From Leisingera sp. JC1 (GTDB lineage: Bacteria; Pseudomonadota; Alphaproteobacteria; Rhodobacterales; Rhodobacteraceae), in contig NZ_LYUZ01000078.1 in assembly GCF_001679925.1 (NCBI RefSeq), positions 27,983 through 66,737 of the forward strand: DNA of 38,755 nt. The letters are read 5' to 3'. Both the position numbers and the translations under genes were made by a program. Positions 31,317-38,755 of the stretch are shown here, piece after piece. Position 1 is the stretch's first letter, and each line of letters starts with the position of its first letter. The notes below the pieces were generated by a model. That model ran no database searches, was not told where the DNA came from, and saw only the letters and a program-made list of their open reading frames with translations.

Positions 31317-32204
31317 TCAGACCAGCGCGTGATACAGGGCCATGAGCCAATTGCAAAAGGATTTGACCTCCTCCCGCTGACCCGCCCTGGCGTTGATCAC
31401 GATGTAATGCGAGCGCCGTTTCGGCAGTTTGTAAGCGGTCGGAACAACCACCAGCCCCTGCTCGATGTATTGTCTGGCAAAACTTTCCAGCACCATCGTC
31501 ACCCCGTGGCCTGCCGCGATGGTCTGTAGCGCCAGTAGGGATGAATCCGCCTTCAGCCAGTCCGCCGGTGTCTGCAGGTTCAGCCCGTGCAGCTCCGACA
31601 GGCGGCCCCAGTCGGTTTCCGAGCCGAAGATCTGCGCCACATCGGATCCGGCCAGATCATGGATGGAGGGGCTGCCACCCAGGTCCCGCAGATATCCGGG
31701 ACTGCAGACAGGCACAGCGTTTTCGTGGCCCAGATGCAGAACCTCGCTCTCCTGCCAGTCGCCGCCATAGCGGATGTCGATGTCTAGACCTTCCTCGTCA
31801 AACCGGTTGGCCCAGACCGAGGTGGTCAGTTCTACCAGAATATCCGGATGCGCCGCCTGAAAACGGCCGAGCTGGGGCGCGATGACCAGCGCCGCGCAGG
31901 AGATCGAGGCCCGCACCCTGACCACCCGCTTGCGTTTCTTGCCGAACAGGCCGGCGGTGGCCTGCTGCATGTCGATGAAGGATTTGCGGATCGGCTGGGC
32001 ATAGGCCTGGCCGGTGTCGGTCAGTGCGACACCACGTGGCAGGCGTTTGAACAGCTGGGTGTTCAGGTGTTTCTCCAAGAGCCGGATCTGCTGGCTGATG
32101 GCGGCAGGGGTCAGGCCCAGCTCCTCAGCCGCGGCGGAGAAACTGTTCAGCCGCGCGGCGGCTTCAAAGGCTTTGAGCCAGGTGACATGGGGCAGGTCGG
32201 TCAT
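31317..32204 (-). CDS. LysR-family regulator, GcvA-like
   Basis: A 295-residue LysR regulator. The N-terminus MTDLPHVTWLKAFEAAARL and the HTH AAEELGLTPAAISQQIRLLE, followed by LNTQLFKRLPRGVALTDTG, are characteristic of the GcvA subgroup. The effector domain has VELTTSVWANRFDEEGLDIDIRYGG and HGVTMVLESFARQYIEQGLVV. It faces the cystathionine-lyase-like gene tail to tail and diverges from the GMC oxidoreductase gene, which it probably regulates. A CAAA/TTTG dyad lies in the shared promoter region. Confidence 0.93.
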   Translation of the reverse strand: MTDLPHVTWLKAFEAAARLNSFSAAAEELGLTPAAISQQIRLLEKHLNTQLFKRLPRGVALTDTGQAYAQPIRKSFIDMQQATAGLFGKKRKRVVRVRASISCAALVIAPQLGRFQAAHPDILVELTTSVWANRFDEEGLDIDIRYGGDWQESEVLHLGHENAVPVCSPGYLRDLGGSPSIHDLAGSDVAQIFGSETDWGRLSELHGLNLQTPADWLKADSSLLALQTIAAGHGVTMVLESFARQYIEQGLVVVPTAYKLPKRRSHYIVINARAGQREEVKSFCNWLMALYHALV

Positions 32205-32237
32205 GAATTAGCTTTAAACACAGTTAGGCCATAGGGG

Positions 32238-32253
32238 CAAAACACATTGTTTG
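32238..32253. promoter_or_regulatory. Candidate LysR operator upstream of the GMC gene
   Basis: CAAAACACATTGTTTG is an imperfect dyad (CAAA...TTTG) in the 104-bp gap between the divergent LysR and GMC genes. The following TTTATATCATA (32255-32265) could be part of a promoter -10 region. The assignment rests on position and symmetry only. Confidence 0.45.
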
Positions 32254-32308
32254 ATTTATATCATACGCGCTGCGCAATCTGGCGGGAACTCAACGGATCA
32301 GGCGTGCC

Positions 32309-33967
32309 ATGGCGCAGACATTCGACTTCATCATCGTGGGCGCTGGTTCGGCCGGCTGCGTGCTCGCCGACCGGCTGACTGCCAATGGCCGCTACAAGGT
32401 GCTGCTGATCGAAGCCGGCGGCAGCGACCGGCGGTTCTGGATCAAGATCCCGGTGGGTTACGGCTTCACCTTCTCGGACCCCAAGGTGAACTGGCGTTAC
32501 TCCGCAGCGGTGGACCCGGGGCTGAACGGGCGCGCGGCCTACTGGCCGCGGGGCAAGGTGCTGGGCGGCTCCAGCTCGATCAACGCAATGGCCTATGTGC
32601 GCGGCCTGCCGCATGATTTCGACGATTGGGAGGCCGCTGGCGCAACCGGCTGGGGCTGGGACAACGTGCGCCGCAGCTATGAGGCGCTGGAAACAAACGA
32701 CGAATGGCATCAGGGCCGCCGCCGCTTGCGCGGGACGGGGCCGGTGCGCGTTACCGACCTCAGCGAGCGGATGCATCCCTTTGCCAGGAACTTTCTCGCC
32801 GCCGGGCAGGACATGGGCTGGCCGTTCCTGCCGGACATGAATGCGGAGGCGGAAGATGGGGCCAACACGCTGCCAGGCGAGGGCATGGGTTACGTGCGCA
32901 GCACGGTAAAGGACGGGTGGCGCTGGTCTTCGGCGGATGCGTTCCTGCGGCCTGCGATGAAGCGCGGCAATCTGACCGTGATCAGCGGCGCGCTGGTTGA
33001 GAAGGTGCTGATCAAGGGCGGGCGGACTACCGGCGTGGCCTTCCGGGTGAAAGGGCAGGCGCAAACCGCCATGGCGGCGCGCGAAGTGATCTTGAGCGCG
33101 GGTGCGGTGAACTCTCCGCAGCTCTTACAGCTCTCTGGCATCGGCCCAGCCGCGCTGCTGCAGCGGCACGGGATCGAGGTTGCCCATGACCTGCCGCAAG
33201 TGGGGCAGGGGCTGCAGGACCATCTGGCGGTTTCGCATTTCTTCTGGGCCAATACTGCGACGCTGAACGACCGGCTGGGCAGTTTTGCCGGGCAGATGAA
33301 GGCTGGCCTGCAGTATGTGCTGACCCGCAAGGGACCGCTGAGCGTGCCAGTGAACCAGTGCAGTGGTTTTGTCCGCACGCAGGGTGCGGCGCTGCCGGAT
33401 GTGCAGGTCTACTGCAACCCGGCGTCTTATTCGACGCAGGCAAACGGCAAGCCGCAGATCGATAAGGACAATGGCTTCCTGCTGTGTGTACAGCCGAGCC
33501 GCCCGGTCAGCCGCGGGCAGATCACTATCCAATCTGCCGACCCAGGCCAGGCACCGCTGATCGAGCCGAACTCGCTGTCGGCGGAGGAAGACAAGGCAAC
33601 CGCCATCCGCGCCAGCCACTTGCTGCAGGCGCTGGCAGCAACCCCCGCCATGAAGCGGGTCACGCGGGAGCGGCGGGTGCCGGATATCGCCGGGAGGGAT
33701 GACGCGGCGCTGCTGGAAAACTTCCGCGAACGCGCGGGCAGCGTGTTTCATGCAAGCTGCACGTGCCGGATGGGGCATACTGCAACCGACTCGGTGCTGG
33801 ATGCGCGGCTCAGGGTGCATGGGGTTGCGGGTTTGCGGGTGATTGATGCCTCGTCGTTTCCGAATGTGACCTCCGGCAACACCAACGCACCGACCATGAT
33901 GCTGGCCGCCCGCGGCGCGCAGATGGTGCTGGATGACAATGAAAACAGGCCCTTGGCGGCTGAATGA
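32309..33967 (+). CDS. GMC-family FAD oxidoreductase (choline/alcohol dehydrogenase-like)
   Basis: A 552-residue flavoenzyme, the usual size for bacterial GMC proteins. The FAD-binding start is DFIIVGAGSAGCVLADRL with LLIEAGG. The GMC signature 1 is WPRGKVLGGSSSINAMAYVRG, and signature 2 is VILSAGAVNSPQLLQLSGIG. The C-terminus has HASCTCRMG (catalytic His region) and VIDASSFPNVTSGNTNAPTMM with the second active-site Asn/His position. Members oxidise alcohols (choline, polyethylene glycol, alkanols, sugars) to aldehydes. The gene precedes an enolase-superfamily gene by 13 bp and lies near genes for betaine demethylation, so an amino or sugar alcohol is a reasonable guess. No signal peptide or TAT motif is visible. 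Confidence 0.93.
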   Translation: MAQTFDFIIVGAGSAGCVLADRLTANGRYKVLLIEAGGSDRRFWIKIPVGYGFTFSDPKVNWRYSAAVDPGLNGRAAYWPRGKVLGGSSSINAMAYVRGLPHDFDDWEAAGATGWGWDNVRRSYEALETNDEWHQGRRRLRGTGPVRVTDLSERMHPFARNFLAAGQDMGWPFLPDMNAEAEDGANTLPGEGMGYVRSTVKDGWRWSSADAFLRPAMKRGNLTVISGALVEKVLIKGGRTTGVAFRVKGQAQTAMAAREVILSAGAVNSPQLLQLSGIGPAALLQRHGIEVAHDLPQVGQGLQDHLAVSHFFWANTATLNDRLGSFAGQMKAGLQYVLTRKGPLSVPVNQCSGFVRTQGAALPDVQVYCNPASYSTQANGKPQIDKDNGFLLCVQPSRPVSRGQITIQSADPGQAPLIEPNSLSAEEDKATAIRASHLLQALAATPAMKRVTRERRVPDIAGRDDAALLENFRERAGSVFHASCTCRMGHTATDSVLDARLRVHGVAGLRVIDASSFPNVTSGNTNAPTMMLAARGAQMVLDDNENRPLAAE

Positions 33968-33980
33968 CAGGGATTTTCAG

Positions 33981-35189
33981 ATGAAGCTCGATAAGATTGA
34001 AACCTTTGTTTTCGGCAACCCGCCGCCGCGCCACGGCGGGCGCTATTTCATTTTTGTGCGCCTGACCACCGCTTGCGGCACCACCGGGGTGGGAGAGATA
34101 TACAACGCGACCTTCGGTCCGGACCTGTGCTGCGCCATGGCGGAGGAGATGTTTGCCCGCCAGTTCGAAGGCTGCGATCCGCATCATATCGAGAAGCTGT
34201 GGCGCAAGTCCTATGGCGCGGGCTATACGCTGCGGCCCGATGTGACGGTGATGGGGGTCTTGAGCGGTCTGGAAATGGCCTGCTGGGACATCATCGGCAA
34301 GGCCGCGGGCAAGCCGGTATATGAGCTGATGGGCGGCCAGGTGCATGAGCGGCTGCGCAGCTATACGTATTTGTATCCAGCAGAAGGCGATGTGTACCCG
34401 GACCCGGACACGCCCAATGTATACAACGACCCGGACTTGGCGGCGGAGGCGGCTTTGGTGCAGGTCGAAAAGGGCTTCACCGCAGTGAAGTTCGATCCGG
34501 CCGGGCCATATACAATTTATGACGGCCATCAGCCTCGGCTGGAGGACCTGGAGCGCAGCGAGATGTTCGTGAAGCGCATCCGCGAGGCGGTCGGCACCCG
34601 GGCGGACCTGCTGTTCGGCACCCACGGCCAGTTCACCGTCTCCGGCGCGAAGCGGATGGCACGGCGGCTGGAACCCTATGAGCCGTTGTGGTTCGAAGAG
34701 CCGGTGCCGCCGGAAAACCCCGCCGATATGGCAGAGGTGGCGCGGTTCACCTCGGTTCCCATTTCGACGGGCGAGCGCCTGTGCACCAAGCACGAATTCG
34801 CCCGCGTGCTGGAGACCGGGGCGGCCTCGATCCTGCAGATGGACCTGGGGCGGGTCGGCGGCCTGCTGGAAGCCAAGAAAATCGCATCCATGGCCGAAAC
34901 CCGGCAGGCCCAGATCGCGCCGCATCTTTACTGCGGGCCGGTGGTGGCGGCCGCGAACATCCAGATCTCGGCCTGCAGCCCGAACTTCCTGATCCTCGAG
35001 TCGATCGGCACCTTTGAAGGCCCCTATATGTCCTGTCTCAAGTCCGCGATCACCTGGGAGGACGGTTATGTGATCCCCTCCAAGGAGCCGGGCCTGGGGG
35101 TGGAGCTGGACGACGCAGCCATCGCAGCCAGCCCCTATACCGGCAGCAAGCTGCATCTGGAGCTGGCGCAGGAGCCGGTGGTTCAATAA
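33981..35189 (+). CDS. Mandelate racemase/muconate lactonizing (enolase superfamily) enzyme
   Basis: A 402-residue protein of the mandelate-racemase subgroup. The start is ATG 33981 (MKLDKIETFVFG). The capping domain runs to about residue 125 (SGLEMACWDIIGKAAGKPVYELMGG is typical). In the barrel, FTAVKFDP (residue about 170) is the place of the KxK acid/base motif, here K-F-D. Metal ligands are Glu239 or Glu240 in LWFEEPVPPEN and Glu265 in STGERL. The first ligand, normally Asp, is replaced: the strand reads DLLFGTHGQ (residues 209-217) with Gly213 at the expected Asp and His215 close by. The general-base His lies in QIAPHLYCGP. The family carries out dehydration or epimerisation of acid sugars and of betaine-type acids (HpbD). 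The substrate is uncertain. Confidence 0.88.
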   Translation: MKLDKIETFVFGNPPPRHGGRYFIFVRLTTACGTTGVGEIYNATFGPDLCCAMAEEMFARQFEGCDPHHIEKLWRKSYGAGYTLRPDVTVMGVLSGLEMACWDIIGKAAGKPVYELMGGQVHERLRSYTYLYPAEGDVYPDPDTPNVYNDPDLAAEAALVQVEKGFTAVKFDPAGPYTIYDGHQPRLEDLERSEMFVKRIREAVGTRADLLFGTHGQFTVSGAKRMARRLEPYEPLWFEEPVPPENPADMAEVARFTSVPISTGERLCTKHEFARVLETGAASILQMDLGRVGGLLEAKKIASMAETRQAQIAPHLYCGPVVAAANIQISACSPNFLILESIGTFEGPYMSCLKSAITWEDGYVIPSKEPGLGVELDDAAIAASPYTGSKLHLELAQEPVVQ

Positions 35190-35196
35190 GCGCGGC

Positions 35197-35217
35197 CCCC
35201 GGCATTATCTGCCGGGG
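35197..35217. terminator. Shared hairpin at the convergent 3' ends
   Basis: CCCCGGCA (35197-35204) pairs perfectly with TGCCGGGG (35210-35217) around a 5-nt loop. The TAA stop of the minus-strand methyltransferase gene (35205-35207) falls in the loop, and the stop of the + strand gene is 7 bp before the stem. No long U-tract follows on either strand. It is likely a compact bidirectional terminator that includes the end of a coding region. Confidence 0.7.
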
Positions 35218-36776
35218 CGCATCGCCTCCGGCGGCAGTTTGACGGGGAATTTGGCGCGGACCTCCGCGTCGAGCTTGCTCCCGAAGTAATTCGGATAGTG
35301 CTCGCCCAGGATCCTGTCCGACACTTCGCGGGCGCGGTCGAACATGGTCTGCTTGCCCGCCTTTTCCCAGGTGTCGGTCAGCTCCCGGTCCATCAGGTCG
35401 GGATAGACGTATTCCGTCTCCATATACTGCAGCGTCTGGGTGTTGCCGAGGAAATGGCCCGGTCCGGTGGCGCAGTCGTGGATCACATCGACCGAGAGGG
35501 TGTCGTCGCTCACCTCGATCCCGCGCAAGGTGCGGGAGATCATGCCGGCGGCCTCGTTGTCGATCACCATCGACTCAAAGGAACAGCCCATCAGCGAGCC
35601 GACCATGCCGCCGAACTCGCACAGGCGGTTGGCGCCGGCGTGAGCCGCAAGACTGAAGGTCAGCGCCTTTTCCAGTCCGTATTGGGCGTCGGGGATCTTG
35701 GAATCGGTCATGCCGCAGCCTACGGACGTGGGCAGATTGTAGAAATTGCCCATCTGGATCGCGGCAGCGCCGATCAGCGCCTGCTCGCCCGATCCGCCGG
35801 TGAACGACCCGGTTCGCAGGTCGGTGATGAAGGGCCAAGCGGCGAACACCACCGGCGTGCCGGGGTTGATCAGGTTGACGATGGCAACGCAGGACAACGT
35901 CTCAGCCACCGCCTGCGCCAGTGTGCCGGCCAGCGGGGCAGGGGAGGTCGCACCAGCCTGCGGCGGCACCGCCAGATCGCAGGTCAGGCCCAGCTTGGCG
36001 GTGTCGATCATGATCTCCAGGTTCTCGCGCCCCAGCCGCAGCGGCGACACGATCGGGCAGCCGCCGAAAATCACCGAGGGTCTTTGCAGGAACTTGCCCT
36101 CGCCGCCCGACGCGATGTCGAACATCTCAATTGCAGGCTTGATGTGGGAACGGTCGCGGAAGGTCAGGCAGGAGGGCTTCTCGCTGCCCGCCAGTATGGA
36201 GTAGAGCATCGACATGTCATGCTCGAAATCCTGCGGCACATCAGTGCCCAGCACGGTGTCGCCGGTCATGTGGATGTTGTCGAGCCGGTCCACCAGCCGG
36301 GTGAAGTCATAGACGTCGCGGATGGTGGAGGGACGGTAGCTGCGGCTGGCCGCGTCAAAGGTCGTCACCGCGGTGCCGGAGTTGGCGTAGTAGACCTTGT
36401 CCTTGGTGCAGTGCATGTCGTCCTTGCCTGCACGGCTGCCGCGGGCGTGGACGTAGAATTCATCGGCCGCACCGGCCAGCAGGTCCTCCATCAGCGCGCG
36501 GGGAAAGCAGAGGCGGCCGTGTTCGCTGAGGATGGTGCCCTTGGGCAGCACCAGATCCAGCAGCTCCTCCGTCGGGTCGCCGATGCCGGTGCGTTCCAGA
36601 ATGGTCAGCGCGGCGTTATGGATCTTCTGCATGTCGGCATCCGACAAGGGCCGGTAGCGGCCGCCGGAAATGCCGGGCCAGATCGCCTGGCTGGCGGAAG
36701 GTTGGGTGCGGGCCGCGGCGCGGGCATCGCGACCGCCGCTGCGGCGCCGGGTTCGGGTCTTGGTGACGTCAACCAT
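35205..36776 (-). CDS. Trimethylamine methyltransferase (MttB) family protein, non-pyrrolysine
   Basis: A 523-residue protein of the MttB superfamily without an in-frame amber codon, so of the MtgB-like type that lacks pyrrolysine. The N-terminus is basic (TKTRTRRRSGGRDARAAAR), then comes a TIM-barrel with segments ..LSDADMQKIHNAALTILERTG.., CTKDKVYYANSGTAVTTFD, the SVGCGMTDSKIPDAQYGLEKA block and HDCATGPGHFLGNTQTL. Non-Pyl members transfer a methyl group from glycine betaine, proline betaine or carnitine-like compounds to a corrinoid protein. No corrinoid protein gene is visible in the window. It follows the Rieske gene by 72 bp in the same direction, linking two different demethylation chemistries in one operon. 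Confidence 0.92.
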   Translation of the reverse strand: MVDVTKTRTRRRSGGRDARAAARTQPSASQAIWPGISGGRYRPLSDADMQKIHNAALTILERTGIGDPTEELLDLVLPKGTILSEHGRLCFPRALMEDLLAGAADEFYVHARGSRAGKDDMHCTKDKVYYANSGTAVTTFDAASRSYRPSTIRDVYDFTRLVDRLDNIHMTGDTVLGTDVPQDFEHDMSMLYSILAGSEKPSCLTFRDRSHIKPAIEMFDIASGGEGKFLQRPSVIFGGCPIVSPLRLGRENLEIMIDTAKLGLTCDLAVPPQAGATSPAPLAGTLAQAVAETLSCVAIVNLINPGTPVVFAAWPFITDLRTGSFTGGSGEQALIGAAAIQMGNFYNLPTSVGCGMTDSKIPDAQYGLEKALTFSLAAHAGANRLCEFGGMVGSLMGCSFESMVIDNEAAGMISRTLRGIEVSDDTLSVDVIHDCATGPGHFLGNTQTLQYMETEYVYPDLMDRELTDTWEKAGKQTMFDRAREVSDRILGEHYPNYFGSKLDAEVRAKFPVKLPPEAMRPGR

Positions 36777-36848
36777 ATAGCGGTCTCCGGGATGGGATCA
36801 GGGCAGGCCGCGGGCACGGCCTGCAGTAGAGTTTAGGGCCTCGATGGC

Positions 36849-38051
36849 TCAGATCATGTTGAAATAACTGCGGTAAAAGCCGGGCAGGCTCCATTCCATC
36901 TCGGACAGCGGGCCGGGCGCGAAACGGTGCGAATTCACGCCCTCCTGATTGTGGCGGATGATGCGTTCATCATCGAGCGAGGTGACATGCCACAGCCATG
37001 TGAGGGCTTCCTTTTCATAGTCGCGCCCTTCTTCGGCATCGCCGCGCACGTACCAAGCGATCTGAATGTCGGTTTCCTGCAACCCGCGGGGGACAAAGCG
37101 GTAGCCCACCAGATGGTCGGCATAGATCAGGAAGTAGTTCAGCGTGCCGATTGCCAGATCGGTGGCCCCGCCGTCGTGGCCGCTGAGCTGCCCCAGCGGC
37201 GGCGCCAGAGGTTCGCCGTCCTTGCTACCGGTCTGGTAGCCGGGGAACAGCGGATAGCGGCGCCAGTAGACGTCCGAGCCTGGTGCCTGTGCGTTGGGGC
37301 CGGTCAGGTCCAGTTCTTCCACCGGCAGGCCGATGGAGGCGGAGCGTTCACGCAAGTCCGCGCCGTATTTCGCCACATCCGCCGGATCCTTGAGCGAGTG
37401 GCTGCGGGAAAACTCCTGATGCGAAGGGGCGCAATGGTAGCACTCCAGGTAGTTTTCCAGAGCCAGTTTCCAGTTGGCAGGCACCGGATAGGAGGCCTCA
37501 TGCGCAAGCTTCAAGCTCTCCAGCTGCATCGGTGCGGAGAGCGGCGCCAAACGGTCCAGGCTGCCCGCCAGCGGCGGCGGGTTTTCATCGGCGCAGATGA
37601 AGATAAGACCCTGAAAGATCTGCACCTGAACCGGGAACAGCCCGTATTCGGCGGGGTCAAAATCCGGCCCCATGGCGCGGCCGCCGCGCAGCCGCCCGTC
37701 GAGGCCAAAGGTCCAGGCGTGGTAAGGGCAGGAGAACACCCGCGCGGTGCCCTGTTTCTCCAAACACACACGGGAGCCGCGGTGGCGGCAGACATTCATA
37801 TGGGCGCGCACGCCGCCCTCGCGGTCGCGCACGACGATCACCGACTCCGGGCCGTAGTCGAACAGGAAATAGTCGCCAGGCTCCGCAATCTGGCTGACAT
37901 GGCCCACCCAGATCCAGTTGCGGTTCCAGAACATCTTGATGTCGTGGTCATAGACCGCTTTCGAGGTGTAGAAATGCCGGTCCAGCGCAAAGCCGTCGCG
38001 GTGGCTCTCCATCAGCTCGCGCATCACTTGCAGGTCGTCTTTGGGCATCAT
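36849..38051 (-). CDS. Rieske non-heme iron oxygenase, quaternary-amine type (GbcA/Stc2/CntA-like)
   Basis: A 400-residue oxygenase alpha subunit. The Rieske cluster ligands are Cys88-Arg-His90 and Cys108-Pro-Tyr-His111 (CRHRGSRVC and SCPYHAWTF). The mononuclear iron site is NYLECYHCAPSH with His206 and His211. Glu203 stands where ring-hydroxylating dioxygenases have the bridging Asp, a mark of the quaternary-amine branch (glycine betaine GbcA, stachydrine Stc2, carnitine CntA). Such enzymes oxidatively remove an N-methyl group or cleave a C-N bond. The gene overlaps the upstream flavoprotein gene by 4 bp. Its reductase partner (GbcB-like) is not in the window and may lie further right. The substrate is probably a betaine. 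Confidence 0.95.
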   Translation of the reverse strand: MMPKDDLQVMRELMESHRDGFALDRHFYTSKAVYDHDIKMFWNRNWIWVGHVSQIAEPGDYFLFDYGPESVIVVRDREGGVRAHMNVCRHRGSRVCLEKQGTARVFSCPYHAWTFGLDGRLRGGRAMGPDFDPAEYGLFPVQVQIFQGLIFICADENPPPLAGSLDRLAPLSAPMQLESLKLAHEASYPVPANWKLALENYLECYHCAPSHQEFSRSHSLKDPADVAKYGADLRERSASIGLPVEELDLTGPNAQAPGSDVYWRRYPLFPGYQTGSKDGEPLAPPLGQLSGHDGGATDLAIGTLNYFLIYADHLVGYRFVPRGLQETDIQIAWYVRGDAEEGRDYEKEALTWLWHVTSLDDERIIRHNQEGVNSHRFAPGPLSEMEWSLPGFYRSYFNMI

Positions 38052-38755
38052 GCGCCTCCCATGTCTTCGAGGGAAATCAGTTCACGGCGGAACCAGTCGG
38101 CATCCGCCGCCGCCGGGTCGCGTTCGAAATTGCGGGCCGCCAGATGGCCGGCAAAGACCGCATCGGCAATCAGACCGGGGGAGGCGGCATCGCCGATCAG
38201 CTCCAGCGTGGTGAAACTGTCCGCGTGGTTTGCTTTCAGCTCATCAAACAGCACGGTATCGCGCTGTCGGGAGGTGACCATCAGCAGGCTGGCGCAATTC
38301 ACGCGGCGGCTGCGGCTGGTGTAGACGCAGGACAGGTCTGCGCCGGTGGCATCCGCCGATTGCAGGGATTGCAGCGGGATGATCTCTACACCCGCTTCCA
38401 GCAGTTCCGCCTGCACCCGGTGCTGTTCCAGCGTCAGATCAGTGAAGGCCGAGATGATGGCGCCAGGCGTCACCAGCACCACCTTGCGGCCTGCGGCGGC
38501 CAGATGGCTGGCCAGCACTCCGCCGATATAGCCCTGATCGTCGTCATAAAGCAGCACCGGGCCATTGTCCGGCGGCAGGGCGCCCTCCATCACGTCATCA
38601 GGAGTGAACACGGGCATGCCCTTGATCTCCAAGGGCTGCGGTGAGGTGCGCCCGCGCCCGTCGCGGTGCCAGGTGCTGCCGGTGGCAAGGAAGACATTGG
38701 GGATGCCAAGTTCTGCAACATCAGCAGCGCCGAGTTTGCTGCCGGTGAACATCTG
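38048..38755 (-). CDS. C-terminal part of a TMADH/NADH:flavin oxidoreductase-like demethylase (cut by window edge)
   Basis: The last about 236 residues of a protein that begins outside the window. The visible part is the FAD/NAD(P)-binding C-terminal region of dimethylamine or trimethylamine dehydrogenase-type and 2,4-dienoyl-CoA reductase-like proteins. It shows VFLATGSTWHRDGRGRTSPQ, VLLYDDDQGYIGGVLASHL (dinucleotide fold, here with GYIGG), KVVLVTPG and LELIGDAASPGLIADAVFAG near the end. The start of the visible frame is the window edge, not a true start. In Rhizobium and Pseudomonas, StcD/DgcA-like members demethylate N-methylproline or dimethylglycine after a Rieske enzyme takes off the first methyl, which fits the next gene. 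It overlaps that gene by 4 bp. Confidence 0.88.
   Translation of the reverse strand, partial: QMFTGSKLGAADVAELGIPNVFLATGSTWHRDGRGRTSPQPLEIKGMPVFTPDDVMEGALPPDNGPVLLYDDDQGYIGGVLASHLAAAGRKVVLVTPGAIISAFTDLTLEQHRVQAELLEAGVEIIPLQSLQSADATGADLSCVYTSRSRRVNCASLLMVTSRQRDTVLFDELKANHADSFTTLELIGDAASPGLIADAVFAGHLAARNFERDPAAADADWFRRELISLEDMGGA

Noticed and set aside
35205-36776. Pyrrolysine-containing MttB
   Set aside because: The frame is complete without any internal TAG and no pylT or pylS gene is seen; it belongs to the non-Pyl branch.
35298-36836. 512-residue + strand open frame opposite the MttB-family gene
   Set aside because: The minus-strand frame has MttB-family motifs throughout; this frame has a Gly/His/Gln-rich shadow composition.

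Overview
The window reads as chromosome or large-plasmid DNA of a marine Roseobacter-group alphaproteobacterium (Rhodobacterales, perhaps near Leisingera or Phaeobacter). The inference rests on high GC content, densely packed operons with 4-bp stop/start overlaps, a TAXI-type TRAP transporter, and quaternary-amine demethylation genes. No rRNA, tRNA or CRISPR array was recognised. The genus is a guess; the gene families are better supported.

Left block (1-7.3 kb): a run of + strand genes comprising the tail of an unknown gene, a DUF3291 protein, a LysE-type exporter, a binding-protein-like protein without signal peptide, a cupin, a DAO-type flavoenzyme and a GNAT acetyltransferase. It converges on a two-gene minus operon (MFS transporter, NTF2-like protein), which diverges from a GlxA-type AraC/DJ-1 regulator.

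Biosynthetic block (7.6-12.6 kb): four co-directional genes for a diaminobutyrate-type aminotransferase, an IucD/PvdA-family amine N-hydroxylase, a cystathionine-gamma-synthase-like PLP enzyme and a KASIII-like acyltransferase with an altered active site. No IucA/IucC siderophore synthetase or NRPS is present, so this looks like a small pathway to an N-hydroxylated, acylated amino-acid product that I cannot match to a known compound.

Mobile element (about 13.6-20.4 kb): a Tn7-like transposon with tnsA, tnsB, tnsC and tniQ in one overlapping operon. A 108-codon ORF between tnsA and tnsB is a mosaic of tnsB and tnsA pieces. A compact multi-helix RNA structure, possibly C4-antisense-like, lies upstream of tnsA. 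TnsA lacks the usual ExK-type lysine, while TnsB keeps a clear D-D-35-E triad. Candidate ends share inverted-repeat sequence, but no target duplication was found.

Right block (20.4-38.8 kb): a minus operon imports (TAXI/TRAP) and probably catabolises an amino-acid-like substrate (Asp/Glu racemase family, DadA-like flavoenzyme, class V aminotransferase), with a divergent LysR. Next come a TPP-dependent decarboxylase/synthase-like enzyme and a cystathionine-lyase-like enzyme (+), a GcvA-like LysR (-), a GMC oxidoreductase and an enolase-superfamily enzyme (+). The end of the window holds a minus operon with a TMADH-like flavoprotein (cut by the window edge), a quaternary-amine-type Rieske oxygenase and a non-pyrrolysine MttB-family methyltransferase, consistent with demethylation of a betaine-like compound.
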